Assembly: GCF_029784155.1 (NCBI RefSeq)
Contig: NC_073693.1
Location: forward strand, 27,564,002-27,628,001
Length of the DNA stretch: 64,000 nt
Direction of reading: 5' to 3'
Source: Uranotaenia lowii
Lineage: Eukaryota; Arthropoda; Insecta; Diptera; Culicidae
A model generated the notes under the pieces. The model searched no databases. It saw nothing but the letters and a program-made list of their open reading frames with translations, and was not told where the DNA came from. Below are positions 25,058 to 37,348 of the stretch, piece after piece. The first letter of the stretch is position 1; every line of letters begins with the position of its first letter. The translations under genes and the position numbers were made by a program.

Positions 25058-25294
25058 CACGTTGACGGACAGTAGAAACAAGTGAAATTCGAAAATTGAC
25101 ACTATATGCATAAACATGCATTCTTGAATTGCGACGAATCAGAGGGATACGACGGAGGAGGGTACACCTATCCTACTAATTTTTTTTTTCGAAAACATGA
25201 CACTAGGCTTCTACTTGTACGCTGGTAAATGCACATTTGTGCTGCTACAGCTGCAGTGTCTTGACGGCTATAGACGCAACTGTCCGTCAACGTG
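25058..25294. mobile_element. piggyBac-like MITE with TTAA target duplication
   Basis: The ends are CACGTTGACGGACAGT and its inverse, ACTGTCCGTCAACGTG, bracketed on both sides by TTAA (25054-25057, 25295-25298). TTAA duplication is the signature of piggyBac transposition. At 237 bp with no reading frame it is non-autonomous. Confidence 0.85.
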
Positions 25295-25324
25295 TTAAAA
25301 CACGTTTTTACTTAAATTTGTTGG

Positions 25325-25485
25325 CTCGGGGCGAACAAACACGATGAGCGTTTTCTGCCGTATCATCTAGCAGAGAATTCAACTGCTGCTTTGTTTGATG
25401 AATCCACGACTCATCTGACTTTATCGAGTCGATTTTGCTGCTAGATTCCCCGGCAGAAAACGCTCATCGTGCCCCGATGAATGGT
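25325..25485. repeat. Foldback sequence with ACGATGAGCGTTTTCTGCCG arms
   Basis: TCGGGGC, then ACGATGAGCGTTTTCTGCCG, then CTAGCAG on the left is matched on the right by CTGCTAG, CGGCAGAAAACGCTCATCGT and GCCCCGA. The arms are about 45 bp with a loop of about 70 bp containing the palindromic CGACTC/GAGTCG pair. It may be a small foldback element or part of the enclosing element. Confidence 0.75.
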
Positions 25486-25699
25486 GCTTATACTGCCCCA
25501 GAGGGGGTTTCAGCATTTGGCAATTTTTTAAAAAGCATTATAAAACGTTTTTATCTAGTTTTTCAAGTTTCAGCCAACTAGGAAATAGACTATTTTAATG
25601 TTCGAAAACGAAACAATGATGTAATTCACATATTATAGCTGTTTTCTATGGTTAAATAAGCGTTTTCCTTAAGGTGCCTGTTATGCCCTTATCTCCCTT

Positions 25700-26385
25700 A
25701 AGCTAACTCATAATCTCATCCATATCTGGCATCACCGGAAGACAAATTTTAGTTTTAACAATTTCAGGTTCCGACTGATTTGTGCAATTTTTCAATGATG
25801 ATGAAAAGTTTTGATTTAAAGTTTTGAAAACTACAGAAACTTGCATTATGTTTAAAAACAATGTTTTTTTCTTCAGTATTACCTATTGAGATAAAAAGAG
25901 ATCTCTTTGATTGTATTCACAGAAGTTAAAAAACTTGCAATTTTCGCAAAAAATAAAAAATTGAATTCAAAACATTATTATCACAAATTTCTTTTTAAAG
26001 CATTTCTTACAAATTACATTTAGCTTGAAATTTATGAAAAAGTTAATTTTTAATTTCTGATCATCGTTTATAAACTTTTAAATATATTTTTCGGGGTTTT
26101 AAGTTTTAAACTCGGGAGAAATAATTTACTGTAATTAAAATCAGGCCAATTTTCAAAATATTGGACATTGAAATAATTTAAATAAAAAGACATACACTGT
26201 CGCAGTCGATTTTGGTTTAATAGACTGAATACTAGACTAGCCGATATTTGTATAGAAAGTTTTCTTAAAAATTTTACTAACGTGGCTCCTTACTCACCTT
26301 TCCACAGATTTTTTTTAAAATTTTGGCGTCCGATTTTACATTGGTAACAAAGGTATCACTATAAATCGCGAATGTTTCAAAATAA
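25700..26385. other. AT-rich DNA, nothing recognised
   Basis: No gene, RNA or clear repeat boundary. Confidence 0.5.
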
Positions 26386-26600
26386 GATTGCCAGAATTTT
26401 TTCAGCACGTATCCAGGCCGGACAAACCGGGCAATTTTTATATAAAAACTTGGAAAAATCCAGGCATTCTATTTCAAATTGACGATCATTAATCTGGGCA
26501 ATATCCGGGATAATCTTTTCAAAACTCAGAAATTACTCAAAAAATTAAAGAAAAAAATATTTAAAAAAAAATATTTTCTTCAAAACTCATCGATAAATTT
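26386..26600 (+). repeat. Dispersed CCGG/GCCCGG-rich repeat, copy B
   Basis: Carries CAGCACGTATCCAGGCCGGA followed by CAAACCGGGCA, then AACTTGGAAAAATCC and GGGCAATATCCGGGATAA. It matches the segment at 12480-12640 in inverted orientation. Confidence 0.68.
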
Positions 26601-29600
26601 TGAGCCGTAGGGTGATTTGCCAATCGTTGTCCCCTAACCCATTGTTGCACAGCATGACTTAAATTGTCAATATTTCAGCTGTTTTTCAACTTTTCCTCAA
26701 AAATAATGCTGAATCATGTAGTTTGGAATGTTTTCTGATGAAATGAGGCTTTTGTGATATTTTCTGTAAGTGTGTATCTTACGGCAGTTTTAATTTTTCT
26801 TGTTTTTTCGTGCGGTTTTTGTGCTAATTGTTTACACAAACCTTAACATTCCTTCTACGGCAAATAAGGTTTTACGCCAGAACAAAACATTTTTCGTATC
26901 AGTTTTCTATACAAAACGTTTGTTGAACAATTTTAACACCATTATTTTGAAAAAAAAATGGTGATCCATACTTAACCAGAAAATATGTTGGATCGTGCAA
27001 CAATTGGTCCGCTCAATCTCCTCCTGCCATTGTTGTACATAATTCCGCTGCAAAATTTGTTTGGAAATTTCAAATTTATAAATTCGTATACCTCCAATAA
27101 CTTTGTTTGGTTGTTTTTACAGCTAAAAAAAGCAATAAAAATTTTGGAAGCGATTGATTAAGTCCTGAATTATAACAACGTGTTTTGAATTAGTAAAGAG
27201 GCTTGTACGGAAAAATCAAAATTTTCATTCAAAAACCACAGAGACGTACTGAAAGTTCAAAAAAGATAATTTTGTATTTTTAAAATTTTTCTTGGTTCTT
27301 GCAATACATTGCAGGTGAACAAAACTAAACCTAACTTGTGCCCCAGAGATGATATTCCTTGTCATACAAAAAATTCCAAATAGGTTAATATTTTTTTTAA
27401 TTTTAGTGTTTTGATAGCTAACTTGAAAGCTGGTTAACCGGATGAAAATAAGAATCGCATTATACTGCTTTGCATAGCCAATAAGTATGATCATTTAAAA
27501 CTTTCGCAAAAACATGTCATGAAATCATTGAAAGCTTCTGAAAGCAAATCCTGCAATTTTACAATACTTTTCAATGGATTACGATTTTTTATTTCGAAAT
27601 GGTGATAACTTTTTTCATGAAATACTTTGCTTCTTCTCATGCTGGCAAACAATTAATCTTAAGAATGGGTAGCATCAATAACTTAATACAAAATTCTTTT
27701 GAAACTTATTTGAATTTCTTGTATATGCAAAAATTTCTTCTTGCATACAAATTGTCATACAAAATTAAACACGTTCATTGACTTCATGCAACTTAAACAA
27801 CTCGAAATGTCTATTGATATGACATGTTTTTTTTCTGAATAAGTGGATATTTATGTTTAACTAGTAATTTTAGAAAATTCTGTGCTTTGATTAATTATTT
27901 TCCACTCAGAATTTTCACATTTTTTGCACTCAATGTTTATTTTCAATAATTAAATCAATAATTGAAAGACACTTTATATATTCATAAGTTTATTTTTTCT
28001 ACCGTCAAATCTTAAAAATGAAGTTTTAAAATTATCAAACTCGTTGAAAAAACTTATGTATGTATGAAAGTCGGACATTTTGCCTTGTCTGAAAAGTGTC
28101 AAAGTCAACCCAACTGCATTGGCTTTGAGAGACTACTTTTTTATCAGATTTATTTTGAAATCCTTTATCCCGAACATTTACTCAACATTTTATGCAAAGA
28201 ATCTAAAAGCTGTTCTGAAAAAATCTGTTTCTCAAATTTCGTGACGACAGATCTAAAAGAATTTTATTCCATGTCAACGATCCCCTTGATATTGTTATTA
28301 ATATTGTCAGAATATTGTACAGCAGGAAAACTACGACCCTTAATCCCAAAAAACTAGAAGCCGTCGAGTTGCCGTCACTGGAGACATCTATGTGAAGCTT
28401 TATTTGGCCCTTATCATCCAAAAAATAAAACAGTCATAGCTTTGTGAAACTTAATTTGATCCAAAACAGTTTTTCAGCCGGAAAACTCTTGAGAAGCATT
28501 TCTATGTGATGTGATTGTTTCCTGAAAATTGATGAAATGCTACAGAGGTCGCATTGATTACAAATAAACCCACTTATATGAAAAAGATATTTAAATCAAT
28601 TAACTTTCCGAAAAAAAAATCTTATACGAAATTGTATATCATGAGCATAAATCAGTCAAACGATCTGAAACTTTGGGCATGGCTGTGTCCATTTTAAAGT
28701 TTTAAATTGAGATTCATTATGTAAAAATCGATCGACTTTCAAGTGAGTTCTAAAACATTTGTTTTATAAAATCGCATCTTCTTCATAGGGGTAAAAGGGG
28801 GCAAAACAGATCACGTTCTCTAATCTTTTCACCTGTTAATAGCCACTTAAAAATTTAGCACTAAATACCTTTCAGTTCATTTTATGGGATTTGGAAGACA
28901 TAAAATTTTATGTTGGTAGGACATATAAAAAAAAATATTAATTCAAAATTTCAGAGTAGTTGTGCTCAGTGTAAGCGTACAGTAAAAGTCGATAAACATC
29001 AGATTTGGTGTATGTTGAAATTATATGATTTTCTACTATAATTGGTCACCCTTCAAGCCTCTTCAATATAACATCACCACTATTGGTTGGAAATCAATAT
29101 AATTGAAGAGAACGGCAATTCCTTGAGACTCTTGAATATATGGTTTAAAAATCATTGAAATTTTTGTATGAACTTTTCAATTCACCAGTTGTGGTTTTTC
29201 AAAGCGGCTATCTTTGTTGCAAAACACCCATTTTTTGAGGACTTTTTTGCATTATGGTCGTTTTCTGAAGACCTTAAAAATGAAAACTTAAATTAAAAAA
29301 AAGCATCTTAAATCAGTCATTTTGTCGATTTCAAAATGATATAGGTTATGAAAATTGCCTCATTAGTTTTGATTTTATAACAAAACCATAATCCGGGTCC
29401 CTAACGGATAAATGACCCTTACCGGCTTATTGATCTTTTTTGCTGGGTATCTCTGGTAATCTTTTTTAAAAATCAAAAAATGAGAAACTGTAGAGCCCCT
29501 CATTCAAGGAAAAGTCAGAAAGTTACATGTTTCTAGCTTTATTCTTTCCAGAGATATCGCTTCGAGAAAGTACAGTTCGGGCCAAATAGACTCTAATCGC

Positions 29601-30359
29601 AAAGGAAGGTTAAGCATATTCTGAATGGGTAACAAGCTGTAAACATTTTTCATTTTCAGTTTTCAAAACTGATGATGGTTATTTATATCATTTTATTGAT
29701 TTTTCTTACTAGTAAACCTTTTTTTGTGTTGAACATTGAGCCGATGCTAGATTTTATCTGCCTGACGTTTGATTGGAGCACAGATCAGATAAAACATGGA
29801 AATATTTTACAAAAAATTTGAAACCTTTGGCAACGATTCGTGCTACAATCTTCAACAAACTTGTTCCCTATGTTTGAACTATAAGTTCTGCAATTCTGAG
29901 CTGTATAGCAAACCGATAGTTTGGTAATGTTTTATACATTTAGCCCAAAATCTCAACCAATTGAGTTGAAATTTTCAGAAAGACATTTTTGGACCGTTGG
30001 CACCAATCTAATAAGGATTTTATTGCTGTGGGCCAGTCTACTGAATGGACAACTTTAAATTAATATTTAACACCTTTTTCTGGGATGGGAATCGAACCAA
30101 CACCTGCTTTAACTTATCTTTTACAACTAAATATGTTTGTTTGGTTTTTGGTTGGCGCAGAATACAAAGATTCTGCTTTTTTCAAGTCACTTAAGATTTA
30201 AATTATGACTTTTTGAAAAAAATATGATTGTTTTTTGTATCATTCTCATTAATACCTGCAACGAATATTCACTTATATCCATCAATCTGACACGTGTGGA
30301 ATTCAAGCTACATTGAAACCCAGGAACATATGTGGGTTGGTGAATCCTTCCTTAGTCGT
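26601..30359. other. AT-rich DNA, no gene recognised
   Basis: A few suggestive repeat ends are present: CCAATCGTTGTCCCCTAACC at about 26621, CAACAATTGGTCCGC at about 26999, and GGGGTAAAAGGGGGCAAAAC at about 28789. No partner terminus could be matched. Frames up to 97 codons (for example 28064-28357) have no recognisable motif. No RNA gene seen. Confidence 0.4.
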
Positions 30360-31510
30360 AAACTACCCACGCACGGGGTCTTATCGCAATCTTGCTTCCA
30401 GTAAAGGTAGGCAGATTCAGGTAACTCCACAGCAACAGTCGTGTCTTTCGTCGTTTTGGGGATAATCTTTGGAGCGGGTTCGAGAAAATCTTGGTGGGTG
30501 ATAAATAGTCAGTCTTCACTTGCAACTTCTCATGCTCATCGTCGCTCTTTGGCTGATGCTTCTTCGTCTTTTCACCCGTTCATCCGATACCGTGCATCTT
30601 GTCTCGACTTCCTAATAGTTCTAGCGATCCCTCTTAGCTTGTGTGTTTGTGCAACTATCCGGGCAAAGCAGCTAGAAGGTGTATTCAAATGTAACAGCGC
30701 TCTCCTACATAAACACAAGGCAGGCAAATAGTGTCAGAGGAAAGGTGTTTGAGCAGCTGCCACTATAAAACCCCATTTATTCAGCGGTAATTCCTCATCA
30801 TTCCCAGGAACCTGAAGAATGTTTAAGCAAACAGGGTGTGGGGGAGGTGTTTGAAGATGATTGGAATGGGCAGAGCAGAATTGCAGTAAAAGTAAATTAG
30901 AAGTGAGTTTGGCCGCCCCGCGAGTGCGATAAAGGAATTGCTTACGACGACGACGACTAAGGACTAAAGGCTAAAGACTAAAGACTAACGACTAGGACGA
31001 CGTCGACAAAGAACGACGACGACGACTCGAGGCACCTAACAGCAACATTGATTAAATGTGACTTGACGGAGACTTGACTAACTGCCACGTTTGGTTTGCT
31101 TCTTGGCCCCGGTGCAGCACTACACTTTATTCTAATCGTCTAGCTATAGGTCGAACCAGGTGAACTTCATCCCCCCTTTCCCTGCGATCCTTAACCCCCG
31201 CCATAAAACGTTTGACGGGACCCAGAGGCTTCAGAAATTACGTAATAAATGGCGATGGCCTCCTCCGAGGGCGGCCAAAGCGATATGCGATGGGTTTTGT
31301 GTGATTATGCCGTTTTTGGAAAGCTTCCAACTTAGATTAGTGATTCCAGTTCCAGCTCCGGCTCCACCTTCAGAAGATTTGTGAGCCCCGGCAGTGTGAC
31401 CCCGATCCCGATGAATTTCGATTTCTCGGGGCGCGGTTTCACCGAAATTCATTATGCATCCCCATCGATGAGCAACCATCAGCACCACAAACCACATCGA
31501 TCGTAGGGGA
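30360..31510. other. Low-copy, GC-richer block with GACTAAA and GAC runs
   Basis: Contains GACGACGAC runs and a short heptamer tandem of the form GACTAAA/GGCTAAA at about 30944-31028, then GC-rich sequence to 31500 with open but motif-less frames on both strands. It could be an enhancer, UTR or unrecognised exon; nothing decides between these. Confidence 0.4.
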
Positions 31511-33095
31511 CATTAATATGGTGGTGGTCGATGGTTTTTTGGTTCAATTTATCTCGGAAGGAATCGAGATATTACAATTTCCTTTTCACCACAAACTAAG
31601 GTCACATTTATTATTTTTCATAAAGTTGAAATGACGTCTTCACAATTGTAAGTTAATCGCTGTTTTTGCACTCAGAACTTCCAAAGAAGCGTTTTGTAAT
31701 CAACATTTTTCACACTGAAGTTGATGATATTATTTCTGAGATCTTGGTTTGATAGAAGCAGCTTGTTTTTGACTTGGCTTCGACTTCGTCTACAATGCAA
31801 AAAAAAAATCTGAATCCTTAATAGCACTGAATTAGAATTTTCTTAAAATTAAACGATGCGGAATGTGAATGACATAAATATTACATAACACTGAACGCAA
31901 TAATAAAATGTAAGAATACAGGCTATCGAAAACAGGCACACACAAATGTAAACAAAGTGTTGAGTTAAGTCGTGCAGTTTTTCAAAAGTTATTTTAACGA
32001 AGTTTTCACATCGGTCGTTAGAGGACCTGGTCGATTCGCCGAATTCTTTGAGGTTCTACATATTTGTATGTATTGCCATCGTTATTCTTTGATTTTTGAC
32101 GATGAACGATCATCTAAGTAATTATTACTGGTTCAATGTTTATAGAGCCGGTTTTCAGAGAAATAAAACTGAATGGTTCTTATTTTAAAAAGTCGAAAAT
32201 TGCTTCGATTTTGCGTTCCCAAATAACAAAACCAAACAAAATTCCAATAGAAAAATTTTGCCAAAATTCAATGGTTTTAAAATTGACATCACTCTTATAT
32301 GACATGTCTACAAAATTTAAAAGACGTTTAATTTTCTACACACACTAAAATTTACGTCACATATAATCCTCCTTTTTTAACATCATAATGAGATGTAACT
32401 TTACTGATTTGTTTTCGTAGTGTGTGTTTCTTATATGTCTTTAGACTCAATCTTATCTTGGCACAATAGACGGTTCTGAAAGGAGATCTTGATTTTTTAT
32501 CCACATCCCGATCTGAGGCAGTCTTATTACTGGCGTAAGCACGCATGACTTTCCGGTCCAAAGTTTTGTCCACGAGACCCCGCTTCTTCCCAGATTTTTT
32601 TTTGTCCACGTAGGTGCTTTCCTTTCCATACGCTTTTCGGACCGCTCCGATGTTTGCTTCTTCCAATTTTTGGCAACTAACCGAGAGAAATGTTGGGGAT
32701 AGTACACCATTTGTATACGGAGATTTTGCTCTTTTCCAGGAAAATTCTTCTCATTTTCACGAAGTGATGAAATCTGAAGCTCACCATATTCAAAGCTTTA
32801 CATTGAACTGTAAACAACAACACACAGCAGATTAAACGTCATCCAGAATGGGCAGGGTTGTATCGGAATCGTGCTTAGACAAAATGGGATATCCTATTTG
32901 TGTGAGATTTCGAAGAAGTTTTGTGGAAAAATTACAAAAAAACCAATTGATAATTTCATATTTTGTTTCTTCAGATTAATAAAATTCACCAAATTGTTCA
33001 ATCTGAATCAATCTCAAACATCTTTCTGTATCCTTTTAAAAATGTTTCGATGAAATTTACAAAATTGAATTCAAGAAAATCAACGTTAAAAAAAT
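31511..33095. other. AT-rich DNA, no gene recognised
   Basis: Frames at 32352-32835 on both strands are short, overlapping and without domains. No repeat boundaries were resolved. Confidence 0.45.
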
Positions 33096-33287
33096 GGGCT
33101 TGTGATATAGCTCAGTTGGCAAGTCTGTTGTCTCCTGAGCCGATGTCCACGAGTTCGAGCCCAAGAGTAAACATCGAACACAGTTGTACCGGATAAGTTT
33201 TTCAAAAACGATCCACCAACTGCAACGCTAATAAAGTCGCGAATGCCATAAAGATGGTAAAACGACTATAATCGGAACAAAAAAAAA
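33096..33287 (+). mobile_element. tRNA-derived SINE, family 1
   Basis: A polymerase III A box (TAGCTCAGTTGG, 33108-33119) and a B box (GAGTTCGAGC, 33151-33160) are spaced as in tRNA, but the acceptor ends do not pair and about 110 bp of unrelated 3' sequence follows, ending in an A-run. The tail phrase GAATGCCATAAAGATGGT recurs with few changes at 45571-45588, supporting a mobile family. Confidence 0.8.
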
Positions 33288-34919
33288 CTTATTTTGATGG
33301 GCCATAATTTTATCAAGCCATTAAATAAAAGCATCAAGCTTGTTCGGTTGGATTATTTGAATTAAAATAAAACCATATCAATAAGTTCTATTCTCATTTA
33401 AAAAATTAAAGTCATGCATCAGAGTTTCAATCAACTATTTGAATGCTGATGGTTAGTCTAGCCAAATACAAATAACCAATTTATGTAGCTTTTTCATATC
33501 TCCGTCATTTCCCGTATTTTTGAGAATTTGGATAGAAGATATAAAATACACCCAAAACAGACCAAGATAATTCAATATTTTTATGGGAAATTTAACAAAA
33601 TACGTGCCGAAAAAATACTAGAATCCTCCATAACATCCTATTTGATTATTTAATAAGTTCTTTCTATCTTATTTAATTTTGATTCAAAAACGAGGCTTAA
33701 AAACCTAAACAGTCATTATTTGTCTTTTTTTTTAATATTAGCATTTTCATTCATCCTTCAAAACACTTTAACTATAGTGTTTATTTTTTTTAAATAACAC
33801 TAATCAAAGTCCTAATATCTTGAAAACGCGTGGATATTTTTGAGTGATGTATTAACCAAAAGTATTCTAGAAATTCAAAGAATTAAGTCCATGTTATTTT
33901 TATTGCAATATTTTCATGTTTGTTTGAAATGTGGACCAAAGAATGCGGAAAAATTTCAAAAGTCAAATTTATTTATTTAAAAAAAAAGTTGTTTTAGAAA
34001 AATCGCTTTTATTTCTGCAAATTCTACCAAAGTTTTCAGTCAAAATCAATCACACACACTTCCCTGCACCCAATTAACAAGGGTCTGAAGAAATTCGTAA
34101 AATCGTCTGGAAATTAATTAAGAATTTCAAAAAATATTTCACAACTTTGATGGGCCATAACTTTTATAATACTCAAAATAACGACTTTTAACCTGCTGGG
34201 TTGTGTTATTCGAATTAAAATAATATTATTTCACTAAGTCAATAACTGCAATTCTCATTTTGAAAAGTCATGCATTAAAGGGTTAAATGAAATATGTTCC
34301 GAAGTAAAATTATACATACGAATAATACATACGAAATTATGTATTTAAGAACGAAATATTTTTATTCTCTCACTACCCCGCAGCTCTTAGAAAACCTTGA
34401 AATTTCGTTCGATTTTGCAGCAGCTAGGTGCGGAAATTTCAATCTCTGAGTTAAACGTACAAAAAAAAACTTTTTTTCCAGGAAAATTAATAAAATCTTT
34501 TTCATGATCACTAAAATTTAAGGATTTGATTTATTCCTTATCAATTTTTTTCTTCATGCATTCTAATTCTTGATCGTTGGTTTCTTTTTCTGTTTGAGTC
34601 ATTTAAAATACTTTGGATCTTGTTTTAACGTTCTTATTCACAAATTCAGTAGCTTTTCTATTTTATCACAACCCGTTTTTATCGCTATTCGTCAAATTCA
34701 CCCTTGATTTTGTCAAGGTTATTTTTAGATTGTATAATGCATTTCTAGCGAGAAAAATTGATCGATTTGAAAAATTCGTGAGCGCCTTGAAATGTTTTCA
34801 AAAGATCAAATCGTGTTTAGAAATGTCATTTTAATAGATGTTTGGTTCAATGATTCTTTGAAAACCGGTTGCGAATAGTTGTTTATTTTTCCCAGCTCAC
34901 TTAAAAAAAATGATATTGC
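33288..34919. other. AT-rich DNA, nothing recognised
   Basis: No coding frame or repeat boundary of note. Confidence 0.5.
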
Positions 34920-35150
34920 CGCCGACCGTGGCCTAGAGGATAGCGTTGCAGTCTTCTAAGCCAGAGGTCATGAGATCGAATCTCGGTCACGGCATACATA
35001 GTACTTTTTCTGTGGGCTGGTGGTGTTAGCATTAGTAAGATGCTAGCCATTATATCCTTGAAAGTTGTACGCTTTAGTCTAAAGTAGAATTTAGATCTCT
35101 TCAAAGAAACATGAAGTTTCACTGAGATCCTATATGTGTGTGTTCTTTTT
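34920..35150 (+). mobile_element. tRNA-Arg-like SINE, family 2
   Basis: The tRNA-like head (about 34921-34994) has an A box (TGGCCTAGAGG), an anticodon loop CTTCTAA implying anticodon TCT, and a B box (GATCGAATCTC). The acceptor stem has mismatches, so it is not a functional tRNA. A non-tRNA body of about 150 bp follows, containing GAAACATGAAGTTTC, a small hairpin, and ending in T-rich sequence. Confidence 0.78.
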
Positions 35151-36900
35151 TTTTTAAAATCATCATTCGGATATAAAATACGTTTATTGTTATATGAAGC
35201 TTTAGAAAAATACTCTCTACTCAAGATCTTTCAACGTTACCAGAGCTTGTTTTTAGTCATTTGATCACATTTCATGCTACCAAGCAATGTGGGGAAAATT
35301 GTTCAAAATTGATGAATAATTAAACAAAATGCAGAGTATTAAAATATTTTAAAATCATGAATTTTAAATATAAACTTCGAATATGAGTAGTGTTTCCTGT
35401 AAGACAAAGATTTTTTGTGAAAAAAATGTTTCCTATTTCTTGCTTCTGAACAGAGCAAACCTGTATGCTTTTGTTTATTCAATTTATGAAATAATTAATT
35501 TAAGCCTTTTTCTCATCAGTAGTTTTTTTTTACCGATTGTATTCTACTATTACTTTTGTATTTGATCAAAATAGAAGATAATAAGTAAATTCATCTTAAC
35601 AACAAAAATAATCATTTTAACATTGGTGAAAATTTATCAAATATTATCAAATAAAAAGGCGAGGTTAAGTCCGCGGTTTAAAACAGATTTAATTTCTACT
35701 CTTGTGAACTTGATTAGAATAGAAAACTTTAGCTTAAATTTCTGTATTTGAAGAATTTACAATAAAAAAGATGTTCTACAACAAATAAATATAATATATT
35801 TCCTGTTGAATTTTTAATTGACAATACAGTACAAGCTCAACCAAAAAAATTTTACTTACGATTTAATTTATAATTATAACCTTGTGGATATTTTTTTAAA
35901 ATTAAAATCTTTTTTTTTTCTTCAAAAGAAATCTTTAAAATGAGTCCAAATTAAAAAAAAAATGTTTTTGTGATTTCTTCTGGTTTGTGTTTTTAAATTG
36001 ACTCTGACTGAATATTAAATTTTATTTTTGAATCCCCAATCAAAACTTTAAAACTATGATCTTTTGCGATTCGAACATTTTTGTAATTCTCACATTGATA
36101 TTTAAATCATGATTACAAATCTTAACTTTGAGCTGAATCTCAATTGAAAGATTTTAATTTCAATTCCAAATGAATTCGGTGTTTGAACATGAGTTTTAAA
36201 TTTGAATTCCGATTTTGAAAACGACTTTTGAATCTCATTTTCAGAATTCTAAATCATATGAACGAAAAAGCGAAATTTTTATCTTCGAACAAAATTTTTT
36301 TTGGTTTTAATTCTGTATTTTTGGCTTTCCATATGAATTCGTTATACAGTTGTTAATTTTAAAATCAACTTGTTTACTTTATTGAAATTGACGAGCCTTT
36401 AAACTTTTTAAAGTTCCGATTCTACATGAGAGTTAAAAACAAATCAAAATCTTTAAGATGGTTTGCAATTATGCAATTATTTATACTTATTTCGGAATTG
36501 TCAATTTCAAATATGAAATATGCAATAATTTTAAATTTTAAAAGCAAATCAAAGCTAAAAATCAGGATTTTGTGCGAATGATGATCCAAATTGAAATTAA
36601 AGAATAATAAATTGGATACAGAATCCGAAATCTGATCAGAGACATTGGATACAAATGTTTAAATTAAGTTTGGAACCACAAAATCAGGAATGATTCCGAC
36701 CTATGGTAACCAGTTTAGTATCCAGCTAGTATCTGAGTCGTGCGAATTCTAGTAATTTTTTTTTTTGAATATCCGCCTATATCCAAATTATTCGATTAAA
36801 ACTTTCGAATTTTTTTTTAAATATTGTTTTTCTATCGAAACTCATCAGTGAATCATATTTTAAATTTTAACTCTTAAAGCTCAATTTTTAAGTTTATTTC
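35151..36900. other. AT-rich DNA, nothing recognised
   Basis: Long stretch with no motif; frames are short and AT-driven. Confidence 0.5.
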
Positions 36901-36940
36901 CAGACGTTTCGGCCTTTGTTCTTGGTCTTCCTCATAGGAC
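36901..36940 (-). other. Possible degenerate hammerhead-like motif (Penelope-like pLTR remnant)
   Basis: The - strand reads CCTATGAGGAAGACC, then AAGAACAAA, then GGCCGAAACGTC. The TGAGGA...GGCCGAAACGTC pattern resembles the hammerhead core (CTGANGA, stem II, GAAAC) carried by Penelope-like elements and related retroelements. The first box is imperfect and stem II pairs only partly, so it is at best a remnant. Confidence 0.35.
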
Positions 36941-37348
36941 ATCCAAAAAACATGAAAATTTAAAAACAAAGGTTGAAAATTTTGCAAATTTTGGTTTGAT
37001 ATTGCAAAAAAGTGAAAACAATGGGGAATAATCTGTGCAATCTGACAAGCTTATTTTAATGTTATTGAAATACGATATAGGGGTCTAAATTTCAACAAGT
37101 GAAATAATAAAAAGAATTGGTCGTTCATGAAAATTTGGTAAGGATTTGAAATTTTGAATTTAGAGGAAAACATTGCTCTTGGCATTTTATGACCCTCCCT
37201 CATTTGGAAGGGTTTAACCCTCATTCCCCCTCCTTCCCTTTGATCCTGTTTCATACTATTTTAACATTTTAACTGTTTTGTTTAATTTACGTTTTTACCA
37301 AATTCACGGATTTTTTTTTTGTCTTGATAAAATCAAAAAACCACTATA
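36941..37348. other. AT-rich DNA next to MITE
   Basis: Nothing recognised. 37190-37245 has a CCCTCC-rich patch that may be a scrap of the 140-bp family seen at 38740-39720. Confidence 0.4.

Larger units (their letters stand above)
24744..25698. mobile_element. Inverted-repeat element with GAGATAAGRGCATAAC termini, carrying nested elements
   Basis: The left end reads TGAGATAAGAGCATAACGAG. The reverse complement of the right end reads GGGAGATAAGGGCATAACAG; both continue with GCACC. TA is present outside the right end, but the left flank has decayed. Internal GGGCATAATAAGCAC and GTGCTTATACTGCCCC sequences are further inverted copies. No transposase. Two other elements are nested inside (25058-25294 and 25325-25485). 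Confidence 0.68.

Noticed and set aside
32352..32835. Overlapping frames of 73-104 codons near 32.5 kb
   Set aside because: Three frames overlap on both strands, none with a domain or splice support.
33096..35000. Functional tRNA genes at 33.1, 34.9 and 60.85 kb
   Set aside because: A and B boxes are present, but the acceptor stems do not pair properly and each continues into a non-tRNA body; these are SINEs.
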